Shown here piece by piece: positions 1-8,084 of a stretch of 64,000 nt of DNA. The notes below the pieces were generated by a model, which saw nothing but the letters and a program-made list of their open reading frames with translations, was not told the origin of the DNA and did not search any database. This DNA comes from Pseudovibrio axinellae (lineage in GTDB: Bacteria > Pseudomonadota > Alphaproteobacteria > Rhizobiales > Stappiaceae): NCBI RefSeq assembly GCF_900110875.1, contig NZ_FOFM01000002.1, positions 682,001 to 746,000 on the forward strand, in the 5' to 3' direction. Each line of letters opens with the position of its first letter. The stretch's first letter is position 1. Position numbers and translations under genes: made by a program.

Positions 1-111
1 CCGACCTTTTGGCGCATCAGGCAAATACTGTGGGATGCATTTATCCGGTTGGGCTGATGCCACAGCAGCATCAAACAAATCACTTAGAAACTGCTTTGGA
101 TCAACCACCAT
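1..111 (-). CDS. Glycerate 2-kinase / hydroxypyruvate reductase family (MOFRL), N-terminus only
   Basis: This is the first 37 codons of a gene that runs off the left edge. It starts at an ATG at 109-111 on the minus strand, with an AGGA about ten bases upstream. The peptide opens MVVDPKQFLSDLFDAAVASA and continues with a DKCIPQYLPDAPKGR segment. That resembles the conserved start of the MOFRL-type glycerate kinases (TtuD/GckA), which phosphorylate D-glycerate to 2-phosphoglycerate. The catalytic part lies outside the window. The gene is co-oriented with and just downstream of the hydroxyproline dehydratase. The family call rests on this short N-terminus only. Confidence 0.6.
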   Translation of the reverse strand, partial: MVVDPKQFLSDLFDAAVASAQPDKCIPQYLPDAPKGR

Positions 112-165
112 TGCCAAAAATCCTGATTGCTACCGAAATAACCGGCCTACTGTTATGTCATTGTC

Positions 166-1176
166 TTATCTAAGCAGGAAGCCGTTTCCAACCGGATCGT
201 CCTGCTCACGCCAGAACGTGGCAGTGCCACTGTAATGCGCCTTGCCAGCAACTTGCGCGATGATCGCATCATGTTGCCCGCATCGAGCATCTTCAAAATA
301 GGTGCCTTCAAAACACGTTGAAATCAGGCTTTCAAAGCGCCGGGTCTGCCCTTTGGCAATCAGCCCTCTGGCCGCCTGCGCAGCCAGCCGTGCAGTGACA
401 CCAGACCCTGTCGGGCTGCGATCCACCTGACTGTCAGCAAAAACGCAGATATTTGCCGTTGCATCAGGGCTATACGCATCATTGCCATCGGTTAGGAGTG
501 TGCCGTACAAGAATGCCAGATCAGCGTCATCAGGATGATGCAGCCTCACCGCAGCACGAACTGCATCACTGACTGCATTGGCTGCGTCCACCAGATCTCG
601 GCTGCTAGATTTTTGCACATCAAGGCCAAAGGCTGAGGCTGGAGCCAATCCGTAAAACGCACCACCGTAAGCAACATCAACGGCTAGCTCACCAAGACCT
701 TTCACATCAACAACGACATCTTTAGAATGCAAAAAGGCCGGGACGGAGCGGAAGGAAACAGCACCTGCAATTCCGTCCTTTACGTCGACACAAGCAACAA
801 CCAAACCGCATGGGCACTCAATGCGCACTTGCGTAACGGGTGAGGTCGCCGCAACCAGTCCGTGATCGACGGCATATCTTCCCAAGGCAATGACTGCATG
901 GCCACACATGGTGCTGTAGCCTTCATTGTGTATGAAAAGCACCCCGAAATGCGCCTCTGGGTGCGAGGGCTCTACTAGGACCGCGCCGTACATATCAAAA
1001 TGCCCGCGCGGCTCGAACATCAGAAACTGGCGCAGATGGTCGAGGGTGTCGCGCGCGTATCGGCGCTTTGCCAAAATGGTTTCGCCAAGAACCTCGGGAT
1101 AGCCACGTGTAACAATCCGTAAGGGTTCACCCGCTGTATGCATGTCGACAACATCAATTTTCTGTTGCTTCAACAT
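166..1176 (-). CDS. trans-3-hydroxy-L-proline dehydratase (proline racemase family)
   Basis: Proline racemase-fold enzyme of 336 residues, cytosolic. The first active-site motif MCGH is present (Cys91). The second motif reads DRSPTGSG, with Thr256 where racemases and 4-hydroxyproline epimerases have Cys. In characterised relatives this Cys/Thr pair marks trans-3-hydroxy-L-proline dehydratase, which yields delta1-pyrroline-2-carboxylate; the substrate is therefore inferred from the motif. The ATG at 1176 is chosen over an upstream in-frame start at 1239 because a strong GGGGGAGA ribosome site sits just before it. Neighbours are a glycerate kinase fragment downstream and a GntR regulator nearby, consistent with a catabolic locus. 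Confidence 0.85.
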   Translation of the reverse strand: MLKQQKIDVVDMHTAGEPLRIVTRGYPEVLGETILAKRRYARDTLDHLRQFLMFEPRGHFDMYGAVLVEPSHPEAHFGVLFIHNEGYSTMCGHAVIALGRYAVDHGLVAATSPVTQVRIECPCGLVVACVDVKDGIAGAVSFRSVPAFLHSKDVVVDVKGLGELAVDVAYGGAFYGLAPASAFGLDVQKSSSRDLVDAANAVSDAVRAAVRLHHPDDADLAFLYGTLLTDGNDAYSPDATANICVFADSQVDRSPTGSGVTARLAAQAARGLIAKGQTRRFESLISTCFEGTYFEDARCGQHDAIIAQVAGKAHYSGTATFWREQDDPVGNGFLLR

Positions 1177-1327
1177 GTTCTCCCCCAGAACTAGTCGGAA
1201 TGCCTTATTTCCGAACATTTTGTTTTCGAATAGAGCCACTCATGAGCTTCTTCTTAGCCTGCAAGGAGAGGAGGGCTCAATACGCTGCGAAATATTATGT
1301 CTCAAGTGATTTGGAGTTTTTCTTAAA

Positions 1328-1771
1328 ATGCTCGTGGCTTTTGGTGTCTATGGTGGCTTGTTTGCATTCTCATTTCTGGTCGCAACATTAGCTCCAGGGT
1401 CATCAGAAGCGGCTTTAAGTGGCCTTCTGATCGCTGGCGACTGGAACCCTGTTTTGCTCCTCCTGTTTGCCTCATTAGGCAATGTGGCAGGCTCGGTGTT
1501 CAACTGGTATTGTGGCCGCTTTCTATCCCACTATAAGGACAGGTCCTGGTTTCCGATCAAAGAGCACCATTACAAGAAAACCGTGCGTTGGTTTAAGCGT
1601 TATGGTCAGGCGTCTATGCTGCTTGCATGGGTGCCAATTATCGGTGATCCTTTGACCGTAATTGCGGGCACGCTTCGCATGAAATTTCTGAATTTCCTGG
1701 TGCTCGTCTCCATCGGAAAGATCGCAAGATACTTGTTTGTGTATTACGCAGTCATCCTATGGCAGGGATAA
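1328..1771 (+). CDS. YqaA family inner-membrane protein
   Basis: A 147-residue membrane protein with about four hydrophobic segments. It has the arrangement of the YqaA/DedA-like (SNARE-associated, VTT) group: a small-residue-rich segment GNVAGSVFNWYCGRF, then a loop with KTVRWFKRYGQ and a WVPIIGDPLTVIAGTLRM segment. Relatives are thought to act in lipid or undecaprenyl-phosphate flipping, but the YqaA branch has no firm function. It starts at ATG 1328, divergent from the hydroxyproline dehydratase, with no obvious operon partner. Confidence 0.8.
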   Translation: MLVAFGVYGGLFAFSFLVATLAPGSSEAALSGLLIAGDWNPVLLLLFASLGNVAGSVFNWYCGRFLSHYKDRSWFPIKEHHYKKTVRWFKRYGQASMLLAWVPIIGDPLTVIAGTLRMKFLNFLVLVSIGKIARYLFVYYAVILWQG

Positions 1772-1957
1772 TCCATGAATCTGGCATTTTGCGAATAATC
1801 TAGATAAATTTGAATTATCAGTGGAATCCCTTAAATATCATAGGGAAAGCCAATATTATATGTGCAATGCACCTAGAGATTCCCTAGGGGAAGTATCGAC
1901 AATATGCAGGCTGGGTGCTAGAGAAAAGCGATCATCGTTCAAACATATATTTTGGAA

Positions 1958-2632
1958 ATGCCCTCATCCACTTCTAACGTTGCCATCGCTTATAGAAAGT
2001 TGAAGCAAGCTATTCTGGAGAACCACCTTGGTCCCGGAGCGCAGGTGCTTGAACAGGAAGCTGCGACACAGCTTGAAATGAGTCGTACGCCTGTGCGCGA
2101 GGCCATGTTGATGTTGCAGAAAGATGGGCTCGTTGAAATGCGTCCTCGCCAGGGGATGCGGGTATTGCCTATTACGGCGGGCGATATCTCAGAGATCTAT
2201 GAAATTCTTGAGGTGGTGGAAGGGCTTGCTATCCGAAAACTTGCAGAAAGAACTGTAAGCGAGAAGCAGCTGACCTCCCTCGAAGATTCCATTACGCTGA
2301 TGGAACTTTCCATAGAACGCGGTGATTTGAGCGTCTGGGCCTCCGCTGACAAAAGATTCCACGAAGATATTGTCAAATTCAGTGGCAATATTCATTTGGT
2401 GAGCGTGTTCCAGCAACTTTGGGAACGTTCCCAAAGGGCAAGAAATATGCTCTTAAAAACCTATGGAACACCGGTCAATTCAAACCAGGAACACAGAGAC
2501 CTTTTAAAACTCATTAATGAGGGAAAAGCGCACGAAGCGGTAGAATTTCAAAAGAACTTACGAACTGCAGCAGCAGATAAAATTCGTAAAATGATCTTTG
2601 AAATCATGGAGGGGATGGTTCTCCCTCAATAA
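1958..2632 (+). CDS. GntR family transcriptional regulator (FadR/FCD subfamily)
   Basis: DNA-binding regulator of about 224 residues. The N-terminal winged helix-turn-helix covers roughly residues 8-70 (LEQEAATQLEMSRTPVREAM recognition region). The C-terminal all-helical FCD effector domain contains the metal/ligand residues typical of the family (DKRFHEDIV; later NSNQEHRDLL). FCD regulators usually respond to small carboxylates or amino-acid catabolites, so the nearby hydroxyproline dehydratase and glycerate kinase are plausible targets; this is inference. ATG 1958 is preferred; a TTG two codons upstream is in frame. The gene ends inside a terminator hairpin shared with ubiV. Confidence 0.85.
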   Translation: MPSSTSNVAIAYRKLKQAILENHLGPGAQVLEQEAATQLEMSRTPVREAMLMLQKDGLVEMRPRQGMRVLPITAGDISEIYEILEVVEGLAIRKLAERTVSEKQLTSLEDSITLMELSIERGDLSVWASADKRFHEDIVKFSGNIHLVSVFQQLWERSQRARNMLLKTYGTPVNSNQEHRDLLKLINEGKAHEAVEFQKNLRTAAADKIRKMIFEIMEGMVLPQ

Positions 2633-2655
2633 AAGCGGGACCGGAGCCCCGCTTT
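2632..2655. terminator. Bidirectional intrinsic terminator between gntR-type gene and ubiV
   Basis: Perfect 8-bp inverted repeat AAAGCGGG / CCCGCTTT with an 8-base loop. It begins at the last base of the regulator stop codon and ends about 20 bases before the ubiV stop. A/T bases flank both sides, so it can end transcription from either convergent gene. Confidence 0.65.
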
Positions 2656-2674
2656 CCCGAAAGTCTTCTCTTAA

Positions 2675-3571
2675 TCAATCCGCTTGCCACAGATGTCCCG
2701 GTTTTCCGGTCACATAGCCATTGGCCAAAGCTCCTGGCAGGGGTTGCTGCTGCAAACGCGCTTCCGCTTCTCCGCTCTCAATCTTACCATCAACAAGATC
2801 ACGAAAGATCTCAGCAACGGCAACCATATCAATATCGTGAGGCGACAGACGAAGGCGACCAATGCCCTTGGTCAACAATTCGTCACGGCCCAGCGTAATC
2901 GCCTGAACACTATGCGATAGGGTTTGAATGCCGTTTGCTGAGAGGAACTTCTGGTCATCAAGCGTGGTAACGTCCATGCCATCTGGATCGCGGTCACAGA
3001 TAAACTGGCAATTGTCTTTATGCAGTTTATGCGCCCGGGCATGATAGCAGCGTCCTGATACAGCCAGCGGCAAACGGCCAAAGGCAAACAACTCCACCGT
3101 CAGATCTGGAAGAGCCTGCGCAATCGTCTCTACAGAATTCAAAGGGAGTTCAACAGGTGGGCAGAATGTTTCCATGCCCAGATTCATGAGAACTTTGGCT
3201 GTCTGTTCATTGTAGATATTCAGGAATGGCCCACCAACGAATGGCTTTCCAGAACGTTTGTGAACACCTGCAATGTCATTGGCTTCAATTAGCTCTGCAT
3301 CTTCTGAAAGGGCCGCGATGGACTTGCGATCGCGAACAGTGACAGGAAGAGCTATGGTTGAAAAGACAACGGTCTTACCAGCATTGGCAAGGCGTTCATA
3401 AATCTCTGGCCAGACCTTGTCGTTGAAAGGCATGCGCTTACCGCAGATCGTTTCACCGATGTACACGCGCTCAACCGGTGCCTCATCTGCAATACGGGCA
3501 TAAAAATCGACGAGTTTGTCGTTTGGCCAGTTGAAGAAGTTTGGACCAATAGAAAGTTCAATCTTGCTCAT
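2675..3571 (-). CDS. ubiV: UbiV, O2-independent ubiquinone hydroxylation factor (peptidase U32 family)
   Basis: A 298-residue U32-family protein. The four cysteines that bind a 4Fe-4S cluster in E. coli UbiV are present with the same spacing for the last three: Cys43, Cys175, Cys188 and Cys192 (13 and 4 apart). With UbiU it forms the complex that hydroxylates the ubiquinone ring without oxygen. It lies 9 bases downstream of ubiU and completes a ubiT-ubiU-ubiV unit on the minus strand. The motif and the gene order together make this a firm assignment. Confidence 0.92.
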   Translation of the reverse strand: MSKIELSIGPNFFNWPNDKLVDFYARIADEAPVERVYIGETICGKRMPFNDKVWPEIYERLANAGKTVVFSTIALPVTVRDRKSIAALSEDAELIEANDIAGVHKRSGKPFVGGPFLNIYNEQTAKVLMNLGMETFCPPVELPLNSVETIAQALPDLTVELFAFGRLPLAVSGRCYHARAHKLHKDNCQFICDRDPDGMDVTTLDDQKFLSANGIQTLSHSVQAITLGRDELLTKGIGRLRLSPHDIDMVAVAEIFRDLVDGKIESGEAEARLQQQPLPGALANGYVTGKPGHLWQAD

Positions 3572-3580
3572 AATCGGTCC

Positions 3581-4600
3581 TTATCTCCAGATCTTTTTGT
3601 AAGCGCCGGTGGTTTCGCGGCCACCTTCCGTCATTGCGCTCAACATGGCTGAAACTTCTTCTTCTGCGTTTCCGCCAGCATCCAAAGCGTCAACAGCGGT
3701 GCGGAATGCTTTAACAACCTGAGAAATGTAGGCTTTACCGCGTTGGCGCCCTTCAATCTTAACAGCCGTAACACCTGCTTTTTGCAGGCGAGGCAGCAAG
3801 CTTGCTGCATTCAGGCTCACAGGGTCTTCAAACAGATAGGATGTTTCACCCTCTGCCTTAAAACGTCCCTTACAAAGGGTCGGATAACCAGCAGTCTCAC
3901 CTTCCTCAAAACCGTCAATCGTAAAGCCGCCAAGACGTGCAAAAAGACGACTACCGTCTTCGTCGTAGGACACATCGCTGGGAGGAGAGCAAACGCCGGT
4001 GAGGTTTGGGGACTTGCCTGTCGCATACGAAGAAAGCGCACAACGCCCTTCAGTCATCACACACAACCCGCCAAAGACGAAGACCTCGGTCTCCACCGTG
4101 ATCTCTTTATGGAGCTTGACGATTTCCTCAACGGACATGACGCGCGGCAGAACCACACGCTGGACGCCAAAGGTATCCTGGTAAAAGCTGATGGATTCCG
4201 GTGTTGCAGCCGCAGCTTGTACAGAAAGATGCAAGCGAAGGTCTGGGTGCTTTTCTTTCGCATAATCCAAAACAGCAATATCAGCTGCGATGATAGCGTC
4301 AGCTCCAGAGGCGCTTACCGCATCAACGGCACGCTTCCAAATCTGGGTATCTCCGGCGCGTGCAAATGTGTTCACCGCCACAAGAACATGCGAGCCGTGT
4401 TTATGCGCAAGGCGAACACCGGCATTCAATTCTTTTTCAGAGAAATTTAAGCCGGGAAAGTTGCGGGCATTGGTCTCGTTGCGCAAGCCACAATAGATGC
4501 TGTGCGCACCCGCTTCCGCAGCTGCTTTAAGAGCAGAGGGTGTGCCGGCTGGGCATACAAGCTCCAGCGACGGATTATTATCGTTACGCTGTCCAAGCAT
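3581..4600 (-). CDS. ubiU: UbiU, O2-independent ubiquinone hydroxylation factor (peptidase U32 family)
   Basis: A 339-residue U32-family protein, partner of UbiV. Cysteines 180, 187, 204 and 243 have spacings of 7, 17 and 39, identical to the 4Fe-4S ligands of E. coli UbiU (169, 176, 193, 232). The N-terminal LELVCPAGTPSALKAA segment and the GGLCVMTEGRCALSSY block are typical of the family. It sits between ubiT and ubiV on the same strand. It is expected to work in the cytosolic Ubi complex under anoxia. Confidence 0.93.
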   Translation of the reverse strand: MLGQRNDNNPSLELVCPAGTPSALKAAAEAGAHSIYCGLRNETNARNFPGLNFSEKELNAGVRLAHKHGSHVLVAVNTFARAGDTQIWKRAVDAVSASGADAIIAADIAVLDYAKEKHPDLRLHLSVQAAAATPESISFYQDTFGVQRVVLPRVMSVEEIVKLHKEITVETEVFVFGGLCVMTEGRCALSSYATGKSPNLTGVCSPPSDVSYDEDGSRLFARLGGFTIDGFEEGETAGYPTLCKGRFKAEGETSYLFEDPVSLNAASLLPRLQKAGVTAVKIEGRQRGKAYISQVVKAFRTAVDALDAGGNAEEEVSAMLSAMTEGGRETTGAYKKIWR

Positions 4601-4672
4601 AAGGCACCTTTTTGGAAATAACAGAGGTGGGCCATATCGTCGGCGCCGGATGCAAGCATCCTGTCACGGCGG

Positions 4673-5209
4673 TCAAGATGTGGCGGTTGGCGCGTCAAGC
4701 AATCGGCGCAGGTGATCTAGTGTTTTGTTGGTTGCTCGGTCCACGACATCGCGGGAACGGCCATTGAACCCCACAAACTCAGCTGGCGACAGGTCTGCTT
4801 CTTCCATGGTGTTACGCAGCGCAAGCACAGCATCTGTGTCCCCTTCGATAACGAGGTCACGCGTGAAGAACACAGCATCCCCGTCATAGGTTCCATCCAC
4901 CAATCCCAGCAGAATGATCAACGGCCCAGAGATACGTGCATCGCCCTCAGGCATATCTTTGCGTTTGAATATCTCAACGCTTGCATGCTCGCCGTTTGGA
5001 ATAAGGCGGAATACATGCGGGATGTCGACCGGGTCGATAATGAAATGACTTCGTTTGTAGCTATCCAAACGCTCAAAGAGTTCTGGACGGGTATGGGCAA
5101 GCCGACGGACCGCTCGGGTCAGAGCAAAGCCAAGCGGAGGAACCGGCAAGATGCCGAGAGCTTTTTGCAGGGCAGGAGGAAACAGGCCTCGTTCCGGTTT
5201 AAAGAGCAT
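4673..5209 (-). CDS. ubiT: UbiT, SCP2-domain lipid-binding accessory factor for anaerobic ubiquinone synthesis
   Basis: A 178-residue protein with an SCP2 (sterol carrier) fold of about 100 residues, including FKRKDMPEGDARISGPLIIL and GDAVFFTRDLVIEGDTD. It is the UbiJ-like lipid carrier dedicated to the O2-independent pathway. It is the first gene of the ubiTUV unit, about 70 bases upstream of ubiU. Its start lies some 56 bases from a symmetric FNR-type site, which fits induction at low oxygen. Confidence 0.9.
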   Translation of the reverse strand: MLFKPERGLFPPALQKALGILPVPPLGFALTRAVRRLAHTRPELFERLDSYKRSHFIIDPVDIPHVFRLIPNGEHASVEIFKRKDMPEGDARISGPLIILLGLVDGTYDGDAVFFTRDLVIEGDTDAVLALRNTMEEADLSPAEFVGFNGRSRDVVDRATNKTLDHLRRLLDAPTATS

Positions 5210-5264
5210 ATTTTAATCTCCACTGATCTGTATCCTCTCCTATTAATCATTGCGGAACTCATCA

Positions 5265-5278
5265 TTGACGGAGGTCAA
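5265..5278. promoter_or_regulatory. FNR/CRP-type operator in the ubiT-ubiD divergent promoter
   Basis: The 14 bases TTGACGGAGGTCAA form a perfect 5-4-5 palindrome. The FNR consensus is TTGAT-N4-ATCAA; TTGAC-N4-GTCAA is one base off in each half and resembles sites used by FnrL/Dnr-type regulators. It lies about 56 bases before ubiT and 82 bases before ubiD, placed to control both directions. The palindrome is seen; the regulator is inferred. Confidence 0.6.
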
Positions 5279-5359
5279 GGACCAGAGCGACTTCACCCTT
5301 CAAATGTGTGTGAACCTGGCGAACTGATCCTAAGTTTGCCTCTGTAGTCTGGTAATGGA

Positions 5360-6928
5360 ATGTATTGGCGCACCGAAAAGAAGTTCGAAACACTCTCCAG
5401 CTTTCTAAAAACGCTGGAAGCGAAGCAGGAGCTTGTGAGAGTAAAAGCGCCAGTGTCAGCTCAATTTGAAGCGACCGAAATCCATCGTCAGGTGATTGAA
5501 CAGGGCGGCCCCACTCTTCAGTTCGACAATACGATCACGTGCTCGGGAACAAAAAGCAGCGTGCCATTGGTCACCAATGTCTTTGGAACACGAGAACGTG
5601 TTGCGCTTGGCCTTGGGTGCACTCCTGAGGAGCTTCCGGCTTTGGGTGAACTGTTGGCTTACCTGAGATCACCGCAGCCTCCTAAGGGGCTCAAAGGGTT
5701 TGTTGATGCATTGCCCGTTGCCAAGGCTGCATGGGCAGCACGGCCCAAACGCCTTCGTTCCTCTCCTCTGGTCGATATGCCTGTCGATCTGGAACAGTTC
5801 CCGGTTCAGATGTGTTGGCCCAATGATGCCGGGCCACTTGTGACATGGGGCATTGTGATCACGCGCCCTCCGGGCAAGGATGATCCCTCTCAGTACAATT
5901 TGGGCATCTACCGGGCACAGGTGATCGGTAAAGACAAAGCCATCCTGCGTTGGCTTGCCATGCGAGGAGGGGCAGCTCACCATCGCTTATGGCAGGCGCG
6001 CGGCGAAAGAATGCCAGTTGCCGTTGTCATTGGGGCTGATCCGGCAACGATTCTGTCAGCTGTGATACCAACTCCCTCAGACGTGAGTGAGCTGATGATC
6101 GCTGGTGTGCTCTCGGGAGGACGCCCAGAACTGATCCCATGTAAGCATGTGGACCTTCACGTGCCTGCCTCCTCAGAAATTGTGCTGGAAGGCTATGCCG
6201 AACCAGTAGACACCGCTGAGGAAGGCCCGTTTGGTGACCATACTGGCTATTACAACGACCCTGACCAATTCCCCGTTTTCAAAGTGTCGGGTATTCGCGC
6301 CCGCAAGGACCCTGTTTACATGAGCACCTTTACCGGCAGAGCGCCAGACGAACCAGCTGTCCTGTCTGAAACCATGAATGACGTCTTTTTGCCTCTTCTG
6401 AAGCAACAGATTCCAGAGGTTGTTGATCTGTGGTTGCCACCGGAGGCATGTTCTTACCGCATCGCCGTTCTTAAGATCAAGAAGAGTTACCCTGGTCAGG
6501 CACGCCGTGTCATGATGGGAATGTGGTCGCTCTTACCTCAGTTCACCATGACCAAGTTGATCATCACCGTTGATGAAGATATTGATTGTCGCAATTGGAG
6601 TGATGTTATGTGGGCTGTCGCAACTCGCATGGACCCATCGCGTGATTTGGTTGTCTTGGATCGCACGCCAGTAGATACGCTTGACTTCGCATCCGGTATG
6701 GAAGGTTTGGGCGGCAAACTTGGTATCGATGCAACGACTAAAATCGGCTCAGAAACCCGTACGGATTGGCCAGAAGTGATGCGGATGCCAAAGGACCTCA
6801 CAAGCCAGGTCGAAGAGCGCTGGGATGATTTGTTCCCCGGTGGCCTCCCGAAAAAAGAAAGTGGAGATCAACCGAAGGATGCTACTACTCCCTCAAAGGC
6901 ACAGAGCGGCTCAAAAAGGGGCGAATAA
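5360..6928 (+). CDS. ubiD: UbiD, prenyl-4-hydroxybenzoate decarboxylase
   Basis: A 522-residue UbiD-family decarboxylase that uses prenylated FMN to decarboxylate polyprenyl-4-hydroxybenzoate in ubiquinone synthesis. The catalytic region is visible: Asn180-Leu-Gly-Ile-Tyr-Arg185 and the EEGPFGDHTGYY motif (about residues 287-298), which carry the metal and active-site Arg/Glu residues. The last 30 residues are a low-complexity charged tail. The gene is followed by ubiX after only 5 bases and diverges from ubiTUV across an FNR-type site. Confidence 0.92.
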   Translation: MYWRTEKKFETLSSFLKTLEAKQELVRVKAPVSAQFEATEIHRQVIEQGGPTLQFDNTITCSGTKSSVPLVTNVFGTRERVALGLGCTPEELPALGELLAYLRSPQPPKGLKGFVDALPVAKAAWAARPKRLRSSPLVDMPVDLEQFPVQMCWPNDAGPLVTWGIVITRPPGKDDPSQYNLGIYRAQVIGKDKAILRWLAMRGGAAHHRLWQARGERMPVAVVIGADPATILSAVIPTPSDVSELMIAGVLSGGRPELIPCKHVDLHVPASSEIVLEGYAEPVDTAEEGPFGDHTGYYNDPDQFPVFKVSGIRARKDPVYMSTFTGRAPDEPAVLSETMNDVFLPLLKQQIPEVVDLWLPPEACSYRIAVLKIKKSYPGQARRVMMGMWSLLPQFTMTKLIITVDEDIDCRNWSDVMWAVATRMDPSRDLVVLDRTPVDTLDFASGMEGLGGKLGIDATTKIGSETRTDWPEVMRMPKDLTSQVEERWDDLFPGGLPKKESGDQPKDATTPSKAQSGSKRGE

Positions 6929-6933
6929 GCACC

Positions 6934-7497
6934 ATGACGAAGCGTATCATTGTTGGCGTCTCTGGAGCGTCCGGCGCTCAGCTTGCATTAAAGACACTTG
7001 AGATCCTGAAGGCATTGAATGTGGAAACGCATCTGGTGCATTCAAAAGGGGCTGTCGCCTCTGTTCAGCATGAGCTCGGCGATGATGGTATTGAACAGCT
7101 CAAATCACTGGCCTCTGTTACCTATGGGCCAAATAAAATGACATCTGCGATTGCAAGTGGATCATTTCACACAGACGGAATGATTATCACGCCATGCTCT
7201 ATGCGAACGCTTTCTGGAGTGGCCTATTCCTTTTCCGACAATCTTTTGAGCCGGGCGGCGGATGTGATCCTTAAAGAGCGCCGCAAACTTGTTCTTGTTC
7301 CACGAGAGACACCGTTGCATGAGGGGCATCTTGAGGCGATGCTCAAGGTGACACGGATGGGGGCAATTATAGCCCCTCCTGTGCCTCCATTTTATGCAGA
7401 TATGAAAAATGCCACCGATTTGCTCAAAGAAGTCGCTGCTCGCGGTATTCATACACTAGGAATTGACCCCGGCGCTTACATGACAAGATGGAAATAG
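6934..7497 (+). CDS. ubiX: UbiX, flavin prenyltransferase
   Basis: A 187-residue flavin prenyltransferase that makes prenyl-FMN, the cofactor of UbiD. The FMN-binding GVSGASGA motif is at residues 8-15, the PCSMRTLSG segment at about 87-95, and the RETPLHEGHLEAML prenyl-phosphate-binding loop further on. It is co-transcribed with ubiD. Length and motifs match the family fully. Confidence 0.93.
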   Translation: MTKRIIVGVSGASGAQLALKTLEILKALNVETHLVHSKGAVASVQHELGDDGIEQLKSLASVTYGPNKMTSAIASGSFHTDGMIITPCSMRTLSGVAYSFSDNLLSRAADVILKERRKLVLVPRETPLHEGHLEAMLKVTRMGAIIAPPVPPFYADMKNATDLLKEVAARGIHTLGIDPGAYMTRWK

Positions 7498-7645
7498 ATT
7501 TTTTGCAGGTTACTTGAATGTAATCTTATGAAAATCCATCGCCCACTTTGCGGCTTAAATTTACTGGTGACAGCTATCTTCCCCTAGAAGTTGAAGAGAA
7601 GACTTCTTTTCAATTTTAGTCGAAATAAAATAAAAGGTGAAGATA

Positions 7646-7984
7646 ATGGCCCTGTGTTTTAAGCGCCCCCTCTGGTTTGGAGCTCTTGCATTCTTGGCAC
7701 TTTTCCTAGTACTCATGCTGGGTCAAAAGGCAAGTGCAACATCAATCACTCTGGATTCAAGTGATACTGAATTATGCGAGGTTCAGGTCACCATTGGACC
7801 TGAAGCGCCTAAAGGACCCATTCATAGGTTCGCTGATATTGACTCCGATGATCGCTACACCTTTGAAACAAGCAAGCTCTGCAACCGTCGCACAGTAGGC
7901 GGTGAAGCATGTACAGACGAGTACACTGAATGGACCTGCTGTGAAGCGCAAGAAGGTGAAGACATCACTTGCAGAGTGCCGTGA
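7646..7984 (+). CDS. Small secreted cysteine-rich protein of unknown function
   Basis: A 112-residue protein with a clear N-terminal signal peptide: basic start, a long hydrophobic stretch, and a likely cut after ASA near residue 32. The mature part of about 80 residues is acidic and holds six cysteines (ELCEV, KLCNR, EACTD, WTCCE, ITCRV), suggesting three disulfides in the periplasm or outside. ATG 7646 is preferred over GTG 7637 because AGGTGA lies at proper spacing. I do not recognise the family. It stands alone between ubiX and an amino-acid racemase. Confidence 0.6.
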   Translation: MALCFKRPLWFGALAFLALFLVLMLGQKASATSITLDSSDTELCEVQVTIGPEAPKGPIHRFADIDSDDRYTFETSKLCNRRTVGGEACTDEYTEWTCCEAQEGEDITCRVP

Positions 7985-8084
7985 TCATAGCCTCCCAGCT
8001 CAATTGCACAAAAAACGTCCTTCTCTGAATCAGCACAATTTGCAAACATGGGTTCTACGACGAGTATCTTATGTCGAGGAATAA

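Noticed and set aside
3743-4450. 235-codon plus-strand frame
   Set aside because: It is antisense to ubiU, whose Fe-S cysteines and length are diagnostic.
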